Positions 25,182-34,507 are shown, counted from the stretch's first letter. The stretch: 64,000 nucleotides of DNA from Streptomyces sp. NBC_01485 (GCF_036227125.1 NZ_CP109435.1:1736001-1800000), one strand, 5' to 3'. Translations and numbers: made by a program. The notes: generated by a model not told the origin, from the sequence alone.

Positions 25182-27181
25182 CAGTGTGCCTCCACTCTGA
25201 CCTGGTGCTCGTAGGAGAACACCAGACTGTTGGCGTCGAGATCGATCCGGCGGGCCTCCTTGCCGCGCACGCCGGTGACCGGGTCGGCGGTGAACAGCCG
25301 CACGTCCTCGACCAACTCGACCCCGGGTACCTGTTGCAGCCGGCCGAAGATCTCGCCGGCCTGCACGGGACGGCCGAACGGCCAGCCGGCGCCCTCGGGC
25401 CCGCCGCCGGGCAGCGGATTGAGATAGCGGTGGAGGGCTTCGAGCGCGTCCTCGCGCATCCGCTCGACGTTCACCCTCGGCCGGGCCACCAGCCGGGCGA
25501 CCACGGTGACGCCGCGGTAGAGCGGCGGTTCGAGCATGACGCGGGTGCCCACGACCCGCGCGCGGTCGAGCCGTTCGGCGATCCGGCGCAGCGTGGGCTC
25601 CGGCGGGACGAGGTTCTCGAACAGGATCCGGCCGTCCTGCATGGCTGCGGCCGGGACGACCAGCACCCGGACTCCGCCGGCCTCGGCGGGGTCCTGGCCG
25701 GTCGGCACGCAGCGCACCCGGGCGATCTCCGGTGCCGCCTCGCGGGTCAGGATCTCGTAGTCCTCCGCCGTCACCGCGCGGCTGCGGGTGCGTACCAGCA
25801 GCGGCCCGCGGTCCTTCGCCTCGTCGAGGGTCTCGCCGTCCACCCCGCCCTGAGCCGGGCGCCGGTTCTCCACGGCGGAGACGGACGGGACCGAGGACTT
25901 CAGCCGGCAGACCGACCCGGTCGCGACGTTCCCACGGGCGCCGCCTCCGGTCGCGTACCCGCGGATGCGTACCTCGGCGCCTTTCTCGGGCACGGCGCCG
26001 TAGTGGCGCAGGCTGCCGTCGGTCTCGCGTACCGCCGGGCCGAACAGGACGAGTCCGGAGACCGCGTCCAGGGAGAAATGCCGGTCCTTCGGCCGGCTGT
26101 CGGCGAAGTGCTCGACCTCGGTCCACTCCAGCCAGCCGTCCGGTGAGCCGGTCTCCACGACCGGCGGGCCGTAACCGGCCAGCACCGGACTGTGCCGGAG
26201 TGGGAACTGCTGCCCGGGCACGCCCTCCGCCTGGCCCAGTTCCTCGAGACCGACCGGCTCGGCGTGCACGGCTTCGACCGTGCCGCCGACCGTGCAGACG
26301 GTCATTCCGTCGACCACGGGCGAGTCCGTGTACGGGGGTTGTCCCTCCTCGGGCTCGGTGACCCGGGCCCTGATCCACCCGGCGCGGTCGCCGTCGACCA
26401 CGCTCGCCCGATGCGTGGCCGGCACGTGCAGGACGATCGCGCCCGAGGTGTTCAGGCCCCCGGTCTCGTCGAGTCCCGCCTCGCACTCCGTCCAGCCGTC
26501 GCCGGTCCATGCCTCCCAGATCAGCGGGGGGTGTTTCGGGTTGACCCCCACACCCTCGACCCGGCCGCGGAATCCCAGCCGGACCACGCACCCGGGCACC
26601 GGGTCGGTGAGGCCGATCAGAAGTGCGTCCCCGATCTCGGGGCGTCGGCGGAACACGGGGAACGGCCTGCCGTCGGAGAGCAGCCGGGAGCGGTCCGCGG
26701 TCTCGTCCGGCCGGCCGGCCTCGGTGCCCGCGCCGGCCTGTCCGCCCTCGGACTCCGGTTCGAGCACGGTCCTGATCCTGGCGAGCGAACAGGGCACGAC
26801 GGCCAGGTCCTCCCTGGTGGTGAAGACGACCGACTCGGCGGTGGCCGTACGAAGTGTCCCCGCGCGGGTGCCCGCGGCGATCGTCAGCCGCGCGCGGGCG
26901 GGACTGGAGAGCCAGAAGGTGACGGGTACGTGCGCCGGGGTGGGCGGGAGGATGCGCAGGCCGATCAGGTTCAGGAAGGTGATGTGCAGCCGGTCGGGCA
27001 CCTGGTTGAGCCGGTAGAGCAGCTGTTCGGTCATATGGGCGAAGGTCTCGATCAGGGTGATGCCCGGGTCGGAGACGTTGTGGTCGGTCCACTCCGGGCA
27101 GCGCCGCATCACCAGGCGCTTGGCCTCGTCGACCAGGTCCTGGAACCGGCGGTCGTCGAGATCGGGGGCCGGCAGGGGCAT
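25181..27181 (-). CDS. cis11: Baseplate J-like assembly protein
   Basis: A 666-residue baseplate wedge protein (gpJ/gp6-like). It begins LDDRRFQDLVDEAKRL and has DPGITLIETFAHMTEQLLYR, the diagnostic opening of the putative baseplate assembly family, then a beta-rich centre and the J-domain segment VRTRSRAVTAEDYEILTREA-type near residue 470, with a P-x-P baseplate pattern toward the end. It starts at ATG 27181, which shares a base with the gp25 stop. With tail protein I and gp25 it should form the hexameric baseplate around VgrG. Confidence 0.9.
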   Translation of the reverse strand: MPLPAPDLDDRRFQDLVDEAKRLVMRRCPEWTDHNVSDPGITLIETFAHMTEQLLYRLNQVPDRLHITFLNLIGLRILPPTPAHVPVTFWLSSPARARLTIAAGTRAGTLRTATAESVVFTTREDLAVVPCSLARIRTVLEPESEGGQAGAGTEAGRPDETADRSRLLSDGRPFPVFRRRPEIGDALLIGLTDPVPGCVVRLGFRGRVEGVGVNPKHPPLIWEAWTGDGWTECEAGLDETGGLNTSGAIVLHVPATHRASVVDGDRAGWIRARVTEPEEGQPPYTDSPVVDGMTVCTVGGTVEAVHAEPVGLEELGQAEGVPGQQFPLRHSPVLAGYGPPVVETGSPDGWLEWTEVEHFADSRPKDRHFSLDAVSGLVLFGPAVRETDGSLRHYGAVPEKGAEVRIRGYATGGGARGNVATGSVCRLKSSVPSVSAVENRRPAQGGVDGETLDEAKDRGPLLVRTRSRAVTAEDYEILTREAAPEIARVRCVPTGQDPAEAGGVRVLVVPAAAMQDGRILFENLVPPEPTLRRIAERLDRARVVGTRVMLEPPLYRGVTVVARLVARPRVNVERMREDALEALHRYLNPLPGGGPEGAGWPFGRPVQAGEIFGRLQQVPGVELVEDVRLFTADPVTGVRGKEARRIDLDANSLVFSYEHQVRVEAH

Positions 27182-27588
27182 CAGTACTCGCCTTCTTCGT
27201 GCTCGGGGATGGTGTAGAAGGGGAAGACGAGGTTGCGCGGGCTGTTGGTGCCGGGCACGACGTAGCGGATGTCGATGTAGAGCAGACCTGGCTGCTCCTC
27301 GTCGGGGTACACGTCCACCTCGGCCACGTCGACGCGTGGCTCCCACTGCTCGATCGCGTCCTTGACCACGTCGGCTATTTCAGCGGCCTTGTGGACGCCG
27401 GCCCCGTCGAAGATGTAGTCCCGCAGAGTGCTGCCGAACCGCGGCCGCATCGGGCGCTCTCCGGGATAGGTCTCCAGGATCAGCCGCATCGACTGCTCCA
27501 GTTTGGCGGTCCCGGAGGCCATGGCCGGCGCTCCGGTGGGTTCGAAGGCGAACGGGAACGACCAGCCGGTGCCGGTGAAGTCGGTCAT
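27181..27588 (-). CDS. cis9: GPW/gp25 family baseplate protein
   Basis: A 135-residue protein with the gp25 fold: GTGWSFPFAF, AKLEQSMRLILETYPGERPM, RPRFGSTLRDYIFD, and IEQWEPRVDVAEVDVYPDEE. T4 gp25 and Afp9 connect the baseplate to the first sheath ring and trigger contraction. The conserved EPR tripeptide is present (WEPRV). Length is normal. It lies nine bases after the VgrG gene and overlaps the J gene. Confidence 0.93.
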   Translation of the reverse strand: MTDFTGTGWSFPFAFEPTGAPAMASGTAKLEQSMRLILETYPGERPMRPRFGSTLRDYIFDGAGVHKAAEIADVVKDAIEQWEPRVDVAEVDVYPDEEQPGLLYIDIRYVVPGTNSPRNLVFPFYTIPEHEEGEY

Positions 27589-27597
27589 CGCCGCCCC

Positions 27598-29469
27598 TCA
27601 CCCGCCCAGCGAGACGGACGCGCCGGAGAGGGAGACGGTGCCCTGACTCTGGATGGTGAGCGAGCCGACGGACTTCAGGGTCAGCGAGTCCCCGCCGTCG
27701 ATGGTCACCGTGCCGCCCTCGCCGGTCACGATGTTGACCGTTCCGGCCTGGCCACACCTGATGGTGAGCTGCCCCGCCGGGTCGGTGGGCGCGCAGGCGA
27801 GCTCCACCGACCCCCGGACGACGTCGACGCCGAGCCCGAGCCCGCCGTCGCCGGTGCCGAGCGCGATCCGCGACTGCTCCGGCTTCGGCCCCTCGCCCAT
27901 CTCGTCGTGGAACACCAGCCGGTTGCCCGAGGCCGAGACGAACCCGCGGCGTGCGACCGACGAGTCCGCGCCGCCCGGCCCCTGCCGGACGGCGCTGCCG
28001 CCGAGGTCGTAGGCGCTGTGCTCGGTGACGAGGCCACCGAGCACGTACGGGCGGCGCGGATCGCCGAACTCGAACCCGACCAGGACCTGGTCGCCGACCT
28101 CGGGCAGGAACATCGCGCCGCTGCGCCTGCCGGCGCCGAACTGCACGACCGGGGCCCAGTCGGTGCGCACGTCCGGAGACAACCACGGCAGCGTCAGCCG
28201 CACCCGGGCGTGGTCGCCGCCGATGTCGTCGACGATGGCGCAGACGAGACCGGGGATCCGCAGCGGGTCGGCGACGCCACCGGCCGAGGTCAGGCCCAGC
28301 AACGAGCGGTCGTGCGCGCCGCCCGCGGCGAACTCGGTGTGGTAGCCGTTCTCCGCCAGGTCGAACACGTGCCGGGCACGGGTCACCAGCCAGACGGCGG
28401 GAAAGCGTCCGGGAATGCCGGAGACCTTGACGGAGGCGCCGGCGCGGATCGCGGGGTCGCCCATCGCGTCCCCCTCGGCCTCGGCGAAGGTCCCGCCGAC
28501 GGACGCGGCGAGAGCCGCGGACGCGGCCTCGGCGTCCGCGACCGGCACGGTGCCGACGACATGGGCGGTCGGGCTCGGCGGGGGGCCGAGGCCCTCCCCT
28601 GCCGCGAGGCCCTCCCCGGGCTGTAGGCCCTGCCCGTCCGCCGCGACCGCTCCGAGGGGACCGTCGGCGGCCGCGCTGAAGAGCGCCGCGACCTCGGTCA
28701 GGCTCTGCGGGCGCTCGGTGGGGGCGGTGGCGGAGGATGTCGGTGTCGAGGGCGCGGCAAGGAGCGTCGCCCGCAGTGGGTCCCAGACCCGCACCTCGAC
28801 CTCGGGGGCCAGGTTGCCCGCTGTGACGCGCGGCTCGAAGCTCAGCAGCGAGCCGGGCATGGTCAGCTCCGGCAGACCCTTGTGGGAGTCCGCGGGAGTG
28901 GATGCCTTCCGGAAGTAGAAGCGCCCGTCGGACATGCCGAATTCAAAGCCGGTCTCGCGTGCCCGTTGGGCCAGGAACTCCCAGTCGCTCTGGTTGCACT
29001 GCAGCAGGTGTGCGTGGACGGTCTCCGTCGCGGAGATCTCGCCGACCGGCAGTCTCGCCTCCCTGGCGATCCGCAGCGCGATGTCCGAGTCGGTCGCGTC
29101 GTCGAACGACCTGGTCCTACGCGCCCGTTGCAGCCGGTGGCACAGGTCGTAACCACGTACCACGGTCCGCCCCACCGTGCCCCGGTAGTACCCCTCGATG
29201 GCGGTGACCTCGCCGACGACCAACCGGCTGCCCGGCCCGGACCCGACCCGCACCTGGACGCGCGTCCCGATCTGGAGGTCGGCCTTGTCCAGCGCGGCAC
29301 CGGTGAGGTCCGCGAAGCTGAGCGCGAACATCGTCGGCAGCAGCAGGTGCGTGCTGACCTCGGTGCGCACCAGGCAGCTCGCGGCGGCGCCGGACAGTTC
29401 CCGGCCAGGGCCGGCACCGACCAGTACCGTCGGCCACACGGTGGCGCCGAGGCGCGACGACACCGTCAT
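27598..29469 (-). CDS. cis8: VgrG-like spike protein
   Basis: A 623-residue trimeric spike. The N-terminal 230 residues match the VgrG/gp27 region (HLLLPTMFALSF, RGYDLCHRLQRAR, QSDWEFLAQRARETGFEF). A Pro/Ala/Gly linker covers about 245-330. An OB-fold gp5-like domain follows (GLVCAIVDDIGGDHARVRL, GDQVLVGFEFGDPRRPYVLG), and the end is a short beta-helix of repeated strands (LTIRCGQAG, VTIDGGDSLTLKSVG, SVSLGG). No effector domain is fused. The start at 29469 overlaps the LysM gene stop (ATGA). Confidence 0.93.
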   Translation of the reverse strand: MTVSSRLGATVWPTVLVGAGPGRELSGAAASCLVRTEVSTHLLLPTMFALSFADLTGAALDKADLQIGTRVQVRVGSGPGSRLVVGEVTAIEGYYRGTVGRTVVRGYDLCHRLQRARRTRSFDDATDSDIALRIAREARLPVGEISATETVHAHLLQCNQSDWEFLAQRARETGFEFGMSDGRFYFRKASTPADSHKGLPELTMPGSLLSFEPRVTAGNLAPEVEVRVWDPLRATLLAAPSTPTSSATAPTERPQSLTEVAALFSAAADGPLGAVAADGQGLQPGEGLAAGEGLGPPPSPTAHVVGTVPVADAEAASAALAASVGGTFAEAEGDAMGDPAIRAGASVKVSGIPGRFPAVWLVTRARHVFDLAENGYHTEFAAGGAHDRSLLGLTSAGGVADPLRIPGLVCAIVDDIGGDHARVRLTLPWLSPDVRTDWAPVVQFGAGRRSGAMFLPEVGDQVLVGFEFGDPRRPYVLGGLVTEHSAYDLGGSAVRQGPGGADSSVARRGFVSASGNRLVFHDEMGEGPKPEQSRIALGTGDGGLGLGVDVVRGSVELACAPTDPAGQLTIRCGQAGTVNIVTGEGGTVTIDGGDSLTLKSVGSLTIQSQGTVSLSGASVSLGG

Positions 29470-30257
29470 CGCTCGCCCTCCTGCGTGCTCGGCAGGTACA
29501 CGCGGGTCCCGGGCCGCACCCGCAGCGGGTCGTCGAACCGGTTCGCCGCGGCGATCTCCCGCCAGTGCTCCGGCCCGCCGTAGCACCGCGTGGCGAGTTC
29601 GGGCAGGGTCTCGGCACCGGAGAGCAGGTGGGTGCGGCGCCCCGCGAGGCCGCCCGAGCTCGGATTGGTCGGCCCCGGGATGTTCGGGATCGAATGGAGC
29701 GTCAGGTCGACGGTGGCCCGCAAGGGCGTCCCGGACGGGCTGAACCTGGTGTACGTGACCGTCACCTGGTTGAGATGGACGAGGTAGACCTGGGAGCCCC
29801 AGATGAACTTCAGCCGGGGCAGCTCGGTCCGCTGCGTGGACGTTTTGTCTCTGGCGGCCACGAAGTGGGACCACTTGAGCAGGCGCAGGCAGGTGCGCGC
29901 CACGTTCGTGCCGTCGAAGGTCAGCGAGCGCAGGTTGATGCTCGTAGTGCCCTTCGCCTTCTCGACTTCGTCGACGGATATGGCGGCCAGTTCGACGTTC
30001 GCCTTCGGGTCGGAGATCCCGGCGCGGTTCTCGCCCTGCTGTTGCAGCCCGGCAGTCGGTTCCACCGGCGCCGCGTGCGAAATCACGATGGTCGCCGGGT
30101 TGAAGTCGAACTCGACGTAGTCGGCGGCGGTGGTGGACTTCGCCGGGCCGAGTTTCGCGTTGCCGTCCGGGGCGAGCGGGGGTGCCGGGGCCCGTGGGAC
30201 GCGCCGCGAGGTCATGGCCGCGCGCTGCTTCTGCAGCGTCTCGGGGGTGATGCTCAT
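29466..30257 (-). CDS. cis7: LysM-containing CIS hub protein (Afp7-like)
   Basis: A 263-residue tube-baseplate adaptor. The N-terminal part is beta-rich and resembles gp53/Afp7 proteins (VEFDFNPATIVISH, LRSLTFDGTNVARTCLRLL, FIWGSQVYLVHLNQVTVTYT). The C-terminal 50 residues are a LysM-like module (GAETLPELATRCYGGPEHWR, then IAAANRFDDPLRVRPGTRVYL). In CIS particles the module sits inside the baseplate and does not bind peptidoglycan. It overlaps VgrG by four bases. Confidence 0.9.
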   Translation of the reverse strand: MSITPETLQKQRAAMTSRRVPRAPAPPLAPDGNAKLGPAKSTTAADYVEFDFNPATIVISHAAPVEPTAGLQQQGENRAGISDPKANVELAAISVDEVEKAKGTTSINLRSLTFDGTNVARTCLRLLKWSHFVAARDKTSTQRTELPRLKFIWGSQVYLVHLNQVTVTYTRFSPSGTPLRATVDLTLHSIPNIPGPTNPSSGGLAGRRTHLLSGAETLPELATRCYGGPEHWREIAAANRFDDPLRVRPGTRVYLPSTQEGER

Positions 30258-30268
30258 GAGTCCGGCTC

Positions 30269-30883
30269 CTATCCGTGGATCGCGTCGGAGGGCGGCAGGA
30301 AGCCCTCGTGTTCGAGGGTCAGCGTCTCGATCGCGACCGCGTTCTGCCTGGCGTCCAGGACGGGGCCGCTCCACGACACCGGGTACGCGTTGCGCAGGCT
30401 CCAGGAGGCGACGACGTTCTGGTGCACGTCCTGGAGGGCGATGTCGACAGTCCCCTTCGGCGCCCTGGCGCTCTTCTCGTCGCAGTTCATCCAGGTCGTG
30501 ACCAACTTGCCGAGCCAGCCCTGCAACGCCTGTGACGGCTGCCTCTCCATCGCTCTTTCCAGGACCACCGGGGAATAGGACACCTGGGCGGGCAGCTTCA
30601 CCTCGCCGCTGTAGTCGCCGCCGACCTTGATCGTCTCGGTCCTGAAATCGACTTTCAGTCCCTTGCACGAGGACCATTCGCCGAGTCGGTCGATGCCGTC
30701 GCCGTTGGAGAAGGCGACGGTGAAGCGCATGGACAGGCCGTAGTACCGGAACGCGCTGTCGGCGGTCGCGCTGCGCGCCGCCGAGGCAGCGGTGGACGCG
30801 GCTGTGCCGCCGGCCCGCGCGAGGGGGAGGCCGAGCCGGCCGCCGCCCTGCCCGGCCGCGGAGGCGAAGGACGCGATGCTCAC
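30269..30883 (-). CDS. gp19-family tube-like protein, baseplate-proximal (Afp5-like)
   Basis: A 204-residue tail tube protein. After an Ala/Gly-rich 45-residue leader it has the tube fold: RFTVAFSNGDGIDRLGEWSS, VDFRTETIKVGG, VSYSPVVLERAM, LGKLVTTWMN, VDIALQD and SLRNAYPVSWSGPVLDARQN. Its place next to the LysM and VgrG genes argues for an adaptor ring joining tube and spike. The upstream paralogue is 36 bases away. A bulk inner-tube role cannot be excluded by sequence alone. Confidence 0.85.
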   Translation of the reverse strand: MSIASFASAAGQGGGRLGLPLARAGGTAASTAASAARSATADSAFRYYGLSMRFTVAFSNGDGIDRLGEWSSCKGLKVDFRTETIKVGGDYSGEVKLPAQVSYSPVVLERAMERQPSQALQGWLGKLVTTWMNCDEKSARAPKGTVDIALQDVHQNVVASWSLRNAYPVSWSGPVLDARQNAVAIETLTLEHEGFLPPSDAIHG

Positions 30884-30919
30884 TGACGAAACGCCTTTCG
30901 AGTGCGTTGGTGCTGGCGG

Positions 30920-31453
30920 TCAGAACGGCGAGATCATCGACGAAGTCGGGGACAGGGCCGAGGAGTTCAGGTCGTCCTCGAGGAAGCCGGTGTGGGCGAG
31001 CTTGAGCGTCTCGACCGCGGGCTTGGCACCGGCGGCGTCGAAGGAATCGACAGACCAGGCGATCGGGAAGAACTCGCTCAAACGCCACTGGACCATCGGG
31101 ATCCCGGTGAAGTCCACGAGTTGGATCGTGCCGCTCTGCGGCTGCGGGCGCTTCGAGGTCTGCGTCAGCCAGTGCTGCACGACTCGCGAATAGGGTCCGG
31201 CCGCCCGGCTGAGCGTGATCGGCTCGTATCTGGTGGCGCCGGGGAACAACCAGACCTGGTTGCCGCTGTCCCCGACCCGGTGCTCGATCTGTTGCCAGGA
31301 CACCGACAGGCCCGTCACCCTGGACCAGTCGCCGAAGTGGTAGGCGACGTTGTCGATCAGCACCGAATACCGGTGACTCATGCCGACCGCCGGCAGACCG
31401 GCGATGTTCTGGGCCTGCTCGGCCGCGCCGCGCAGCGACCCCATCATGCTCAT
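30920..31453 (-). CDS. gp19-family tube-like protein, baseplate-proximal
   Basis: A 177-residue tail tube-fold protein. Tube motifs are VGMSHRYSVLIDNVAYHFG, WSRVTGLSVSWQQIEHRVGD, TRYEPITLSRA, VQHWLTQT, IQLVDFTGIPMVQW and WSVDSFDAAGAKPAVETL. It is distinct from the two bulk tube candidates at 34-35.6 kb and is closest to its downstream neighbour in position, so a second adaptor ring is likely. ATG 31453 or ATG 31447 could start it. Confidence 0.85.
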   Translation of the reverse strand: MSMMGSLRGAAEQAQNIAGLPAVGMSHRYSVLIDNVAYHFGDWSRVTGLSVSWQQIEHRVGDSGNQVWLFPGATRYEPITLSRAAGPYSRVVQHWLTQTSKRPQPQSGTIQLVDFTGIPMVQWRLSEFFPIAWSVDSFDAAGAKPAVETLKLAHTGFLEDDLNSSALSPTSSMISPF

Positions 31454-31540
31454 GGGTTCCCGTGACTCCCGTCCGTCTCGTCTGTTTCGTTCGTACAGTC
31501 CGTTTGATCTCGGCTGTCTCGTCCGTCTCGGCTGTCTCGG

Positions 31541-33853
31541 CTATCTCGCCCAGCCGAACGAGCCGGCCTCACCGAGCCTGCCCGCACGTTCGCGGTCGAC
31601 CAGGAGCTCGCGCCGGAGCCGTCTGTGGATCTTTTCGTAGACCTGGACGGCCACTTCCTCGATGTCGCCCGGGTCGTCGAGGTCGAGCGGACGCCGGCCG
31701 CTGAGCTCGATGAGCCTGTCCCTGACCGAGAGCAGCTCCGCGTCGAACGGCGCCGGCGTCCGGGACGCCGGTACCTCGGATGCCGGTGCGTGGGACGCCG
31801 GTACCTCAGGTGCCGGTGCGTGGTACGCCTGGGAACCGGACGGCGTCCCGTCCCCGGGCGCGGCCATCGCCGTCGGCGGCTGCGTGGGCCCGACCGCGGT
31901 GGGCCCGACGGCGGTGGGCTCGGCCATGGTCGTCACGTCGCCGGGCTGCCGCTGCACCCCGCTCGCGGGCGCCGCGGTCCACGGCGCGGCCCACGATGCC
32001 GCAGGCACCGCGCCGGCTTCCGCAGGTTCCGCGCCCAGGCCGCGTACCCACCGCTCGGTCGCCACGGCCGCGGCCTCCAGAGCGCTGCCGGCGTCGGATT
32101 CCTCGGAAGGAAGGGCGGAGCCGAGGGCGCGCTGCTGGGCGGCGTGGGTGAGTTCGTGCGCGATCAGGCCGCGCGCGGCCGGTCGGTCGAGCGGCCCCTC
32201 GTCCGCGGGCAGGAACACCTCGCCGTTGCGGGTGAAGGCGCGTGCGCCGAGCGACCGTGCCTCGGCCGCCACCTCGGGACCGCGGTGGATCAGCACATCG
32301 GAGACGTCCACGCCGTGAGCCCGCCGCACGGCGTCGGCGAGTTCGCCCGGGGCCGTCCGGACCGGCGGCGGGAAGGGAGCGGGCGGTTGCGGCTCAGGCC
32401 CGGGGCGGTCGCCGTCCGGCCGACGCCGCGCACGCGGACGTACCAGAGGTCTGCCCGTGGAAGTGGCCGTGGAAGTGGGCGTGGTCGGCTTCGGTGCGGC
32501 GCCGGTCGGACGGGATACCTCGGCGACGGGCGGAGTCGGCCGCTCGCCGGGAACGAAACGGTAGACGGGACGGACCGGAAGCGGCGCCGCCGGGCGCACG
32601 TCCTCGTCGACGGCAGGGGTCTGCGTGTGCGATTCCGGTTGCGGCTCCGGTTCCGGTTCCGTCGGTGCCGGCGACGTACGCTCGCGCGTCGGCCGGGTGC
32701 GGGACGATGTGCCGTGGAAAGGCCGCACCGGCTTGTCGACCGGGGCCGCGAGTCCAAGCACAGGTGCCTCGGGACCGGCGGTACTCCGCCTCGTATCCGG
32801 GGGGACGTCCAGCCCGGGGCGTGGCGACGGACCGGCGTCCGCGAGGCGTGGCGACCGGCCGGCGTCCGCGACGACGCCCGACGCGGGCGACGAGTCGGCC
32901 TCCGCAGCACCGGTGCGCCCCGACTGCCCGTCCTGGACTTCGGGCCCGGGCGCGTCGAGAGAGTCGGCAGGTGAATCCACCGCCGTCCGCGCGTCCGGGG
33001 AAGCCGGATGACGAAGCGGGTTGCCGAGGCCGAGTCGTCGGCTCTCGGCGAGGGAGGCGCGGCGCGCCGCCGCTTTCGGCACCCCCGTACGCGGCTCCCG
33101 CGACGGCCGGGGCGGTGGGAGCGTCGCCTCGCTCGACCACGAGGCGCCGCCTTCGGGCATCTGTGGCGCGGGACCCTGCGGCGGAGACGAGGCGGCTCCT
33201 GCCTCGGTCGCCCACGGCGGACGGTAGGACTCGAGCATGCGCAGCCAGTCCGACGAGGCGTTGGGCGCGTCGTCGGGGGCAGGAGCTGCGGAGGCGTTGG
33301 ACGTCTCGTCGGGCATCGGATCGCCCACGTACTCGTCGATGGCCTCGACCAGGCTCGGCCGGTGCCCGGCGGACGCGAGCACGCGCGGAGTGCGCCGCGG
33401 CGCGGCAGGCGGCGGCTGCGGGACCGGGACGCGGTCCGATACGGGCGCCCGCCGCCGGCCACGTGCCGAGGGCGGCGCGACCGTCTCCTGCTCGGCTTGC
33501 GCTTCGGCTCGGACGGCGACCAGTCCCGTCACGCGTCCGGCGACCCGCTCCACGCCATGAGCGGCGCCCGGGTGAGCGGGCACCAGGTTCCCCGAGACGC
33601 CCGCATTGCCCGTATTGCCGTTATCCTGACGGGCTGTCGGGCGGGTGCGACCCGGCGCGTGGATCAGCGGCCGGGTCCGGTCAGCCGCGGTCACGCCCAT
33701 CGAGACGGCCGCGGTCAGCGGCGGCCGTCGAACAGTCGGGACGAGGGGTGGCAGCCGCCGCCAGTGCGCGTCACCGGGCAGCAGACCGACGTCGGGCCGC
33801 GTATCGCGGGTCTCGCGGGTCTCGCGGCGCCACCGTCGAGGCAGCCAACTCAT
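31541..33853 (-). CDS. eCIS core (DUF4157) protein with HExxH motif
   Basis: A 770-residue protein. The first 520 residues are Pro/Ala/Arg-rich and probably disordered. At about 525-600 sits the DUF4157 eCIS-core domain (VDVSDVLIHRGPEVAAEARSL, ARAFTRNGEVFLP, then AHELTHAAQQ), whose HELTH fits a zinc metallopeptidase site. The remainder is linker with TAVGPTAVGPT and APEVPASHAP repeats and a charged helix. DUF4157 proteins are tied to eCIS loci and some mark loaded cargo. It could be a cargo-processing protease or itself cargo. Confidence 0.85.
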   Translation of the reverse strand: MSWLPRRWRRETRETRDTRPDVGLLPGDAHWRRLPPLVPTVRRPPLTAAVSMGVTAADRTRPLIHAPGRTRPTARQDNGNTGNAGVSGNLVPAHPGAAHGVERVAGRVTGLVAVRAEAQAEQETVAPPSARGRRRAPVSDRVPVPQPPPAAPRRTPRVLASAGHRPSLVEAIDEYVGDPMPDETSNASAAPAPDDAPNASSDWLRMLESYRPPWATEAGAASSPPQGPAPQMPEGGASWSSEATLPPPRPSREPRTGVPKAAARRASLAESRRLGLGNPLRHPASPDARTAVDSPADSLDAPGPEVQDGQSGRTGAAEADSSPASGVVADAGRSPRLADAGPSPRPGLDVPPDTRRSTAGPEAPVLGLAAPVDKPVRPFHGTSSRTRPTRERTSPAPTEPEPEPQPESHTQTPAVDEDVRPAAPLPVRPVYRFVPGERPTPPVAEVSRPTGAAPKPTTPTSTATSTGRPLVRPRARRRPDGDRPGPEPQPPAPFPPPVRTAPGELADAVRRAHGVDVSDVLIHRGPEVAAEARSLGARAFTRNGEVFLPADEGPLDRPAARGLIAHELTHAAQQRALGSALPSEESDAGSALEAAAVATERWVRGLGAEPAEAGAVPAASWAAPWTAAPASGVQRQPGDVTTMAEPTAVGPTAVGPTQPPTAMAAPGDGTPSGSQAYHAPAPEVPASHAPASEVPASRTPAPFDAELLSVRDRLIELSGRRPLDLDDPGDIEEVAVQVYEKIHRRLRRELLVDRERAGRLGEAGSFGWAR

Positions 33854-33889
33854 CTCGTCTCCTCTCCATACACCGGGGCGGGACCAGGA

Positions 33890-34069
33890 CTAGAAGGTCT
33901 GGGCAGGTCCCGCCGCGCCGCTGTCCGGGCGGCCGTGGATCCGGCCGATCTCCTCGATCACCCGGGCCCTCACCGGGTGTTCGAGATCGAGAATCTCCCG
34001 CAGCGGCCAGTGCAGGTAGTAAGCGAGGTACACGGCCTCCTCCCAGAGCCGGTCGGCCGTGTACGTCAG
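33890..34069 (-). CDS. DUF6760 family protein, apparent CTG start
   Basis: This small protein is 59 residues if it begins at CTG 34069, which overlaps the upstream stop as CTGA, and then reads M-TYTADRLWEEAVYLAYYL-HWPLREILDLEH. This matches small eCIS proteins of the DUF6760 family, whose members begin at this TY..DRLWEE motif. No ATG, GTG or TTG lies between the upstream in-frame stop and the motif. An internal GTG after GGGAGGAGG would drop the first 12 residues. Function is unknown; it is always found within CIS operons in my recollection. Confidence 0.7.
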   Translation of the reverse strand: MTYTADRLWEEAVYLAYYLHWPLREILDLEHPVRARVIEEIGRIHGRPDSGAAGPAQTF

Positions 34070-34494
34070 GATTCCCCCGGGACATCACCGGCGATGTCCA
34101 CCGCGAATCCGTGCCCGCAAGCGGGGCAGTCGACGTCGGCCTCGGTGTGCCCCTCCTGGTTGATCCGCCGGTAGAGGTCCTGGAGGAAGGCGAGATCGGA
34201 GGCGAACAGGTTCTCGATCACCAGGTTGTCCACCCCGGGGACCGAGCCGAGCCGGGTCACCGTACGCGCGAGAAGCAGCACGCTGAGGTAGACGGGGTTC
34301 TGCCTGACCCGCGGATCGCTCTGGCTCGCTATCTCGTCGCGTGCCGTGGCCAGGCGCATCACGCCGTCCCGGTGCAGTGTGCCCTGCTCGTCCACATAGC
34401 CCCGGGGCAGCACGAACGGGTAACGGGTCATCAGCCCGGCCGCCGAGTCGGGCGGCGCGCCCCCGACGCCGGCGGCGGACGGTTGCGTCAGCAT
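34066..34494 (-). CDS. CIS assembly protein with C-terminal CPxCG, tail-chaperone-like
   Basis: A 142-residue protein from ATG 34494 with GAGGAGAGG before it. Helical parts include YPFVLPRGYVDEQGTLHRDG, VYLSVLLLARTVTRLG and FLQDLYRRIN. It ends with DCPACGHGFAVDIAGD, a CPxCG knuckle with only one Cys pair, so metal binding would need a partner or dimer. Similar proteins follow tube genes in eCIS and phage loci and are called tail assembly proteins. The tube-chaperone role is inferred from position. Confidence 0.72.
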   Translation of the reverse strand: MLTQPSAAGVGGAPPDSAAGLMTRYPFVLPRGYVDEQGTLHRDGVMRLATARDEIASQSDPRVRQNPVYLSVLLLARTVTRLGSVPGVDNLVIENLFASDLAFLQDLYRRINQEGHTEADVDCPACGHGFAVDIAGDVPGES

Positions 34495-34507
34495 GGCCTC
34501 TCCTCGG

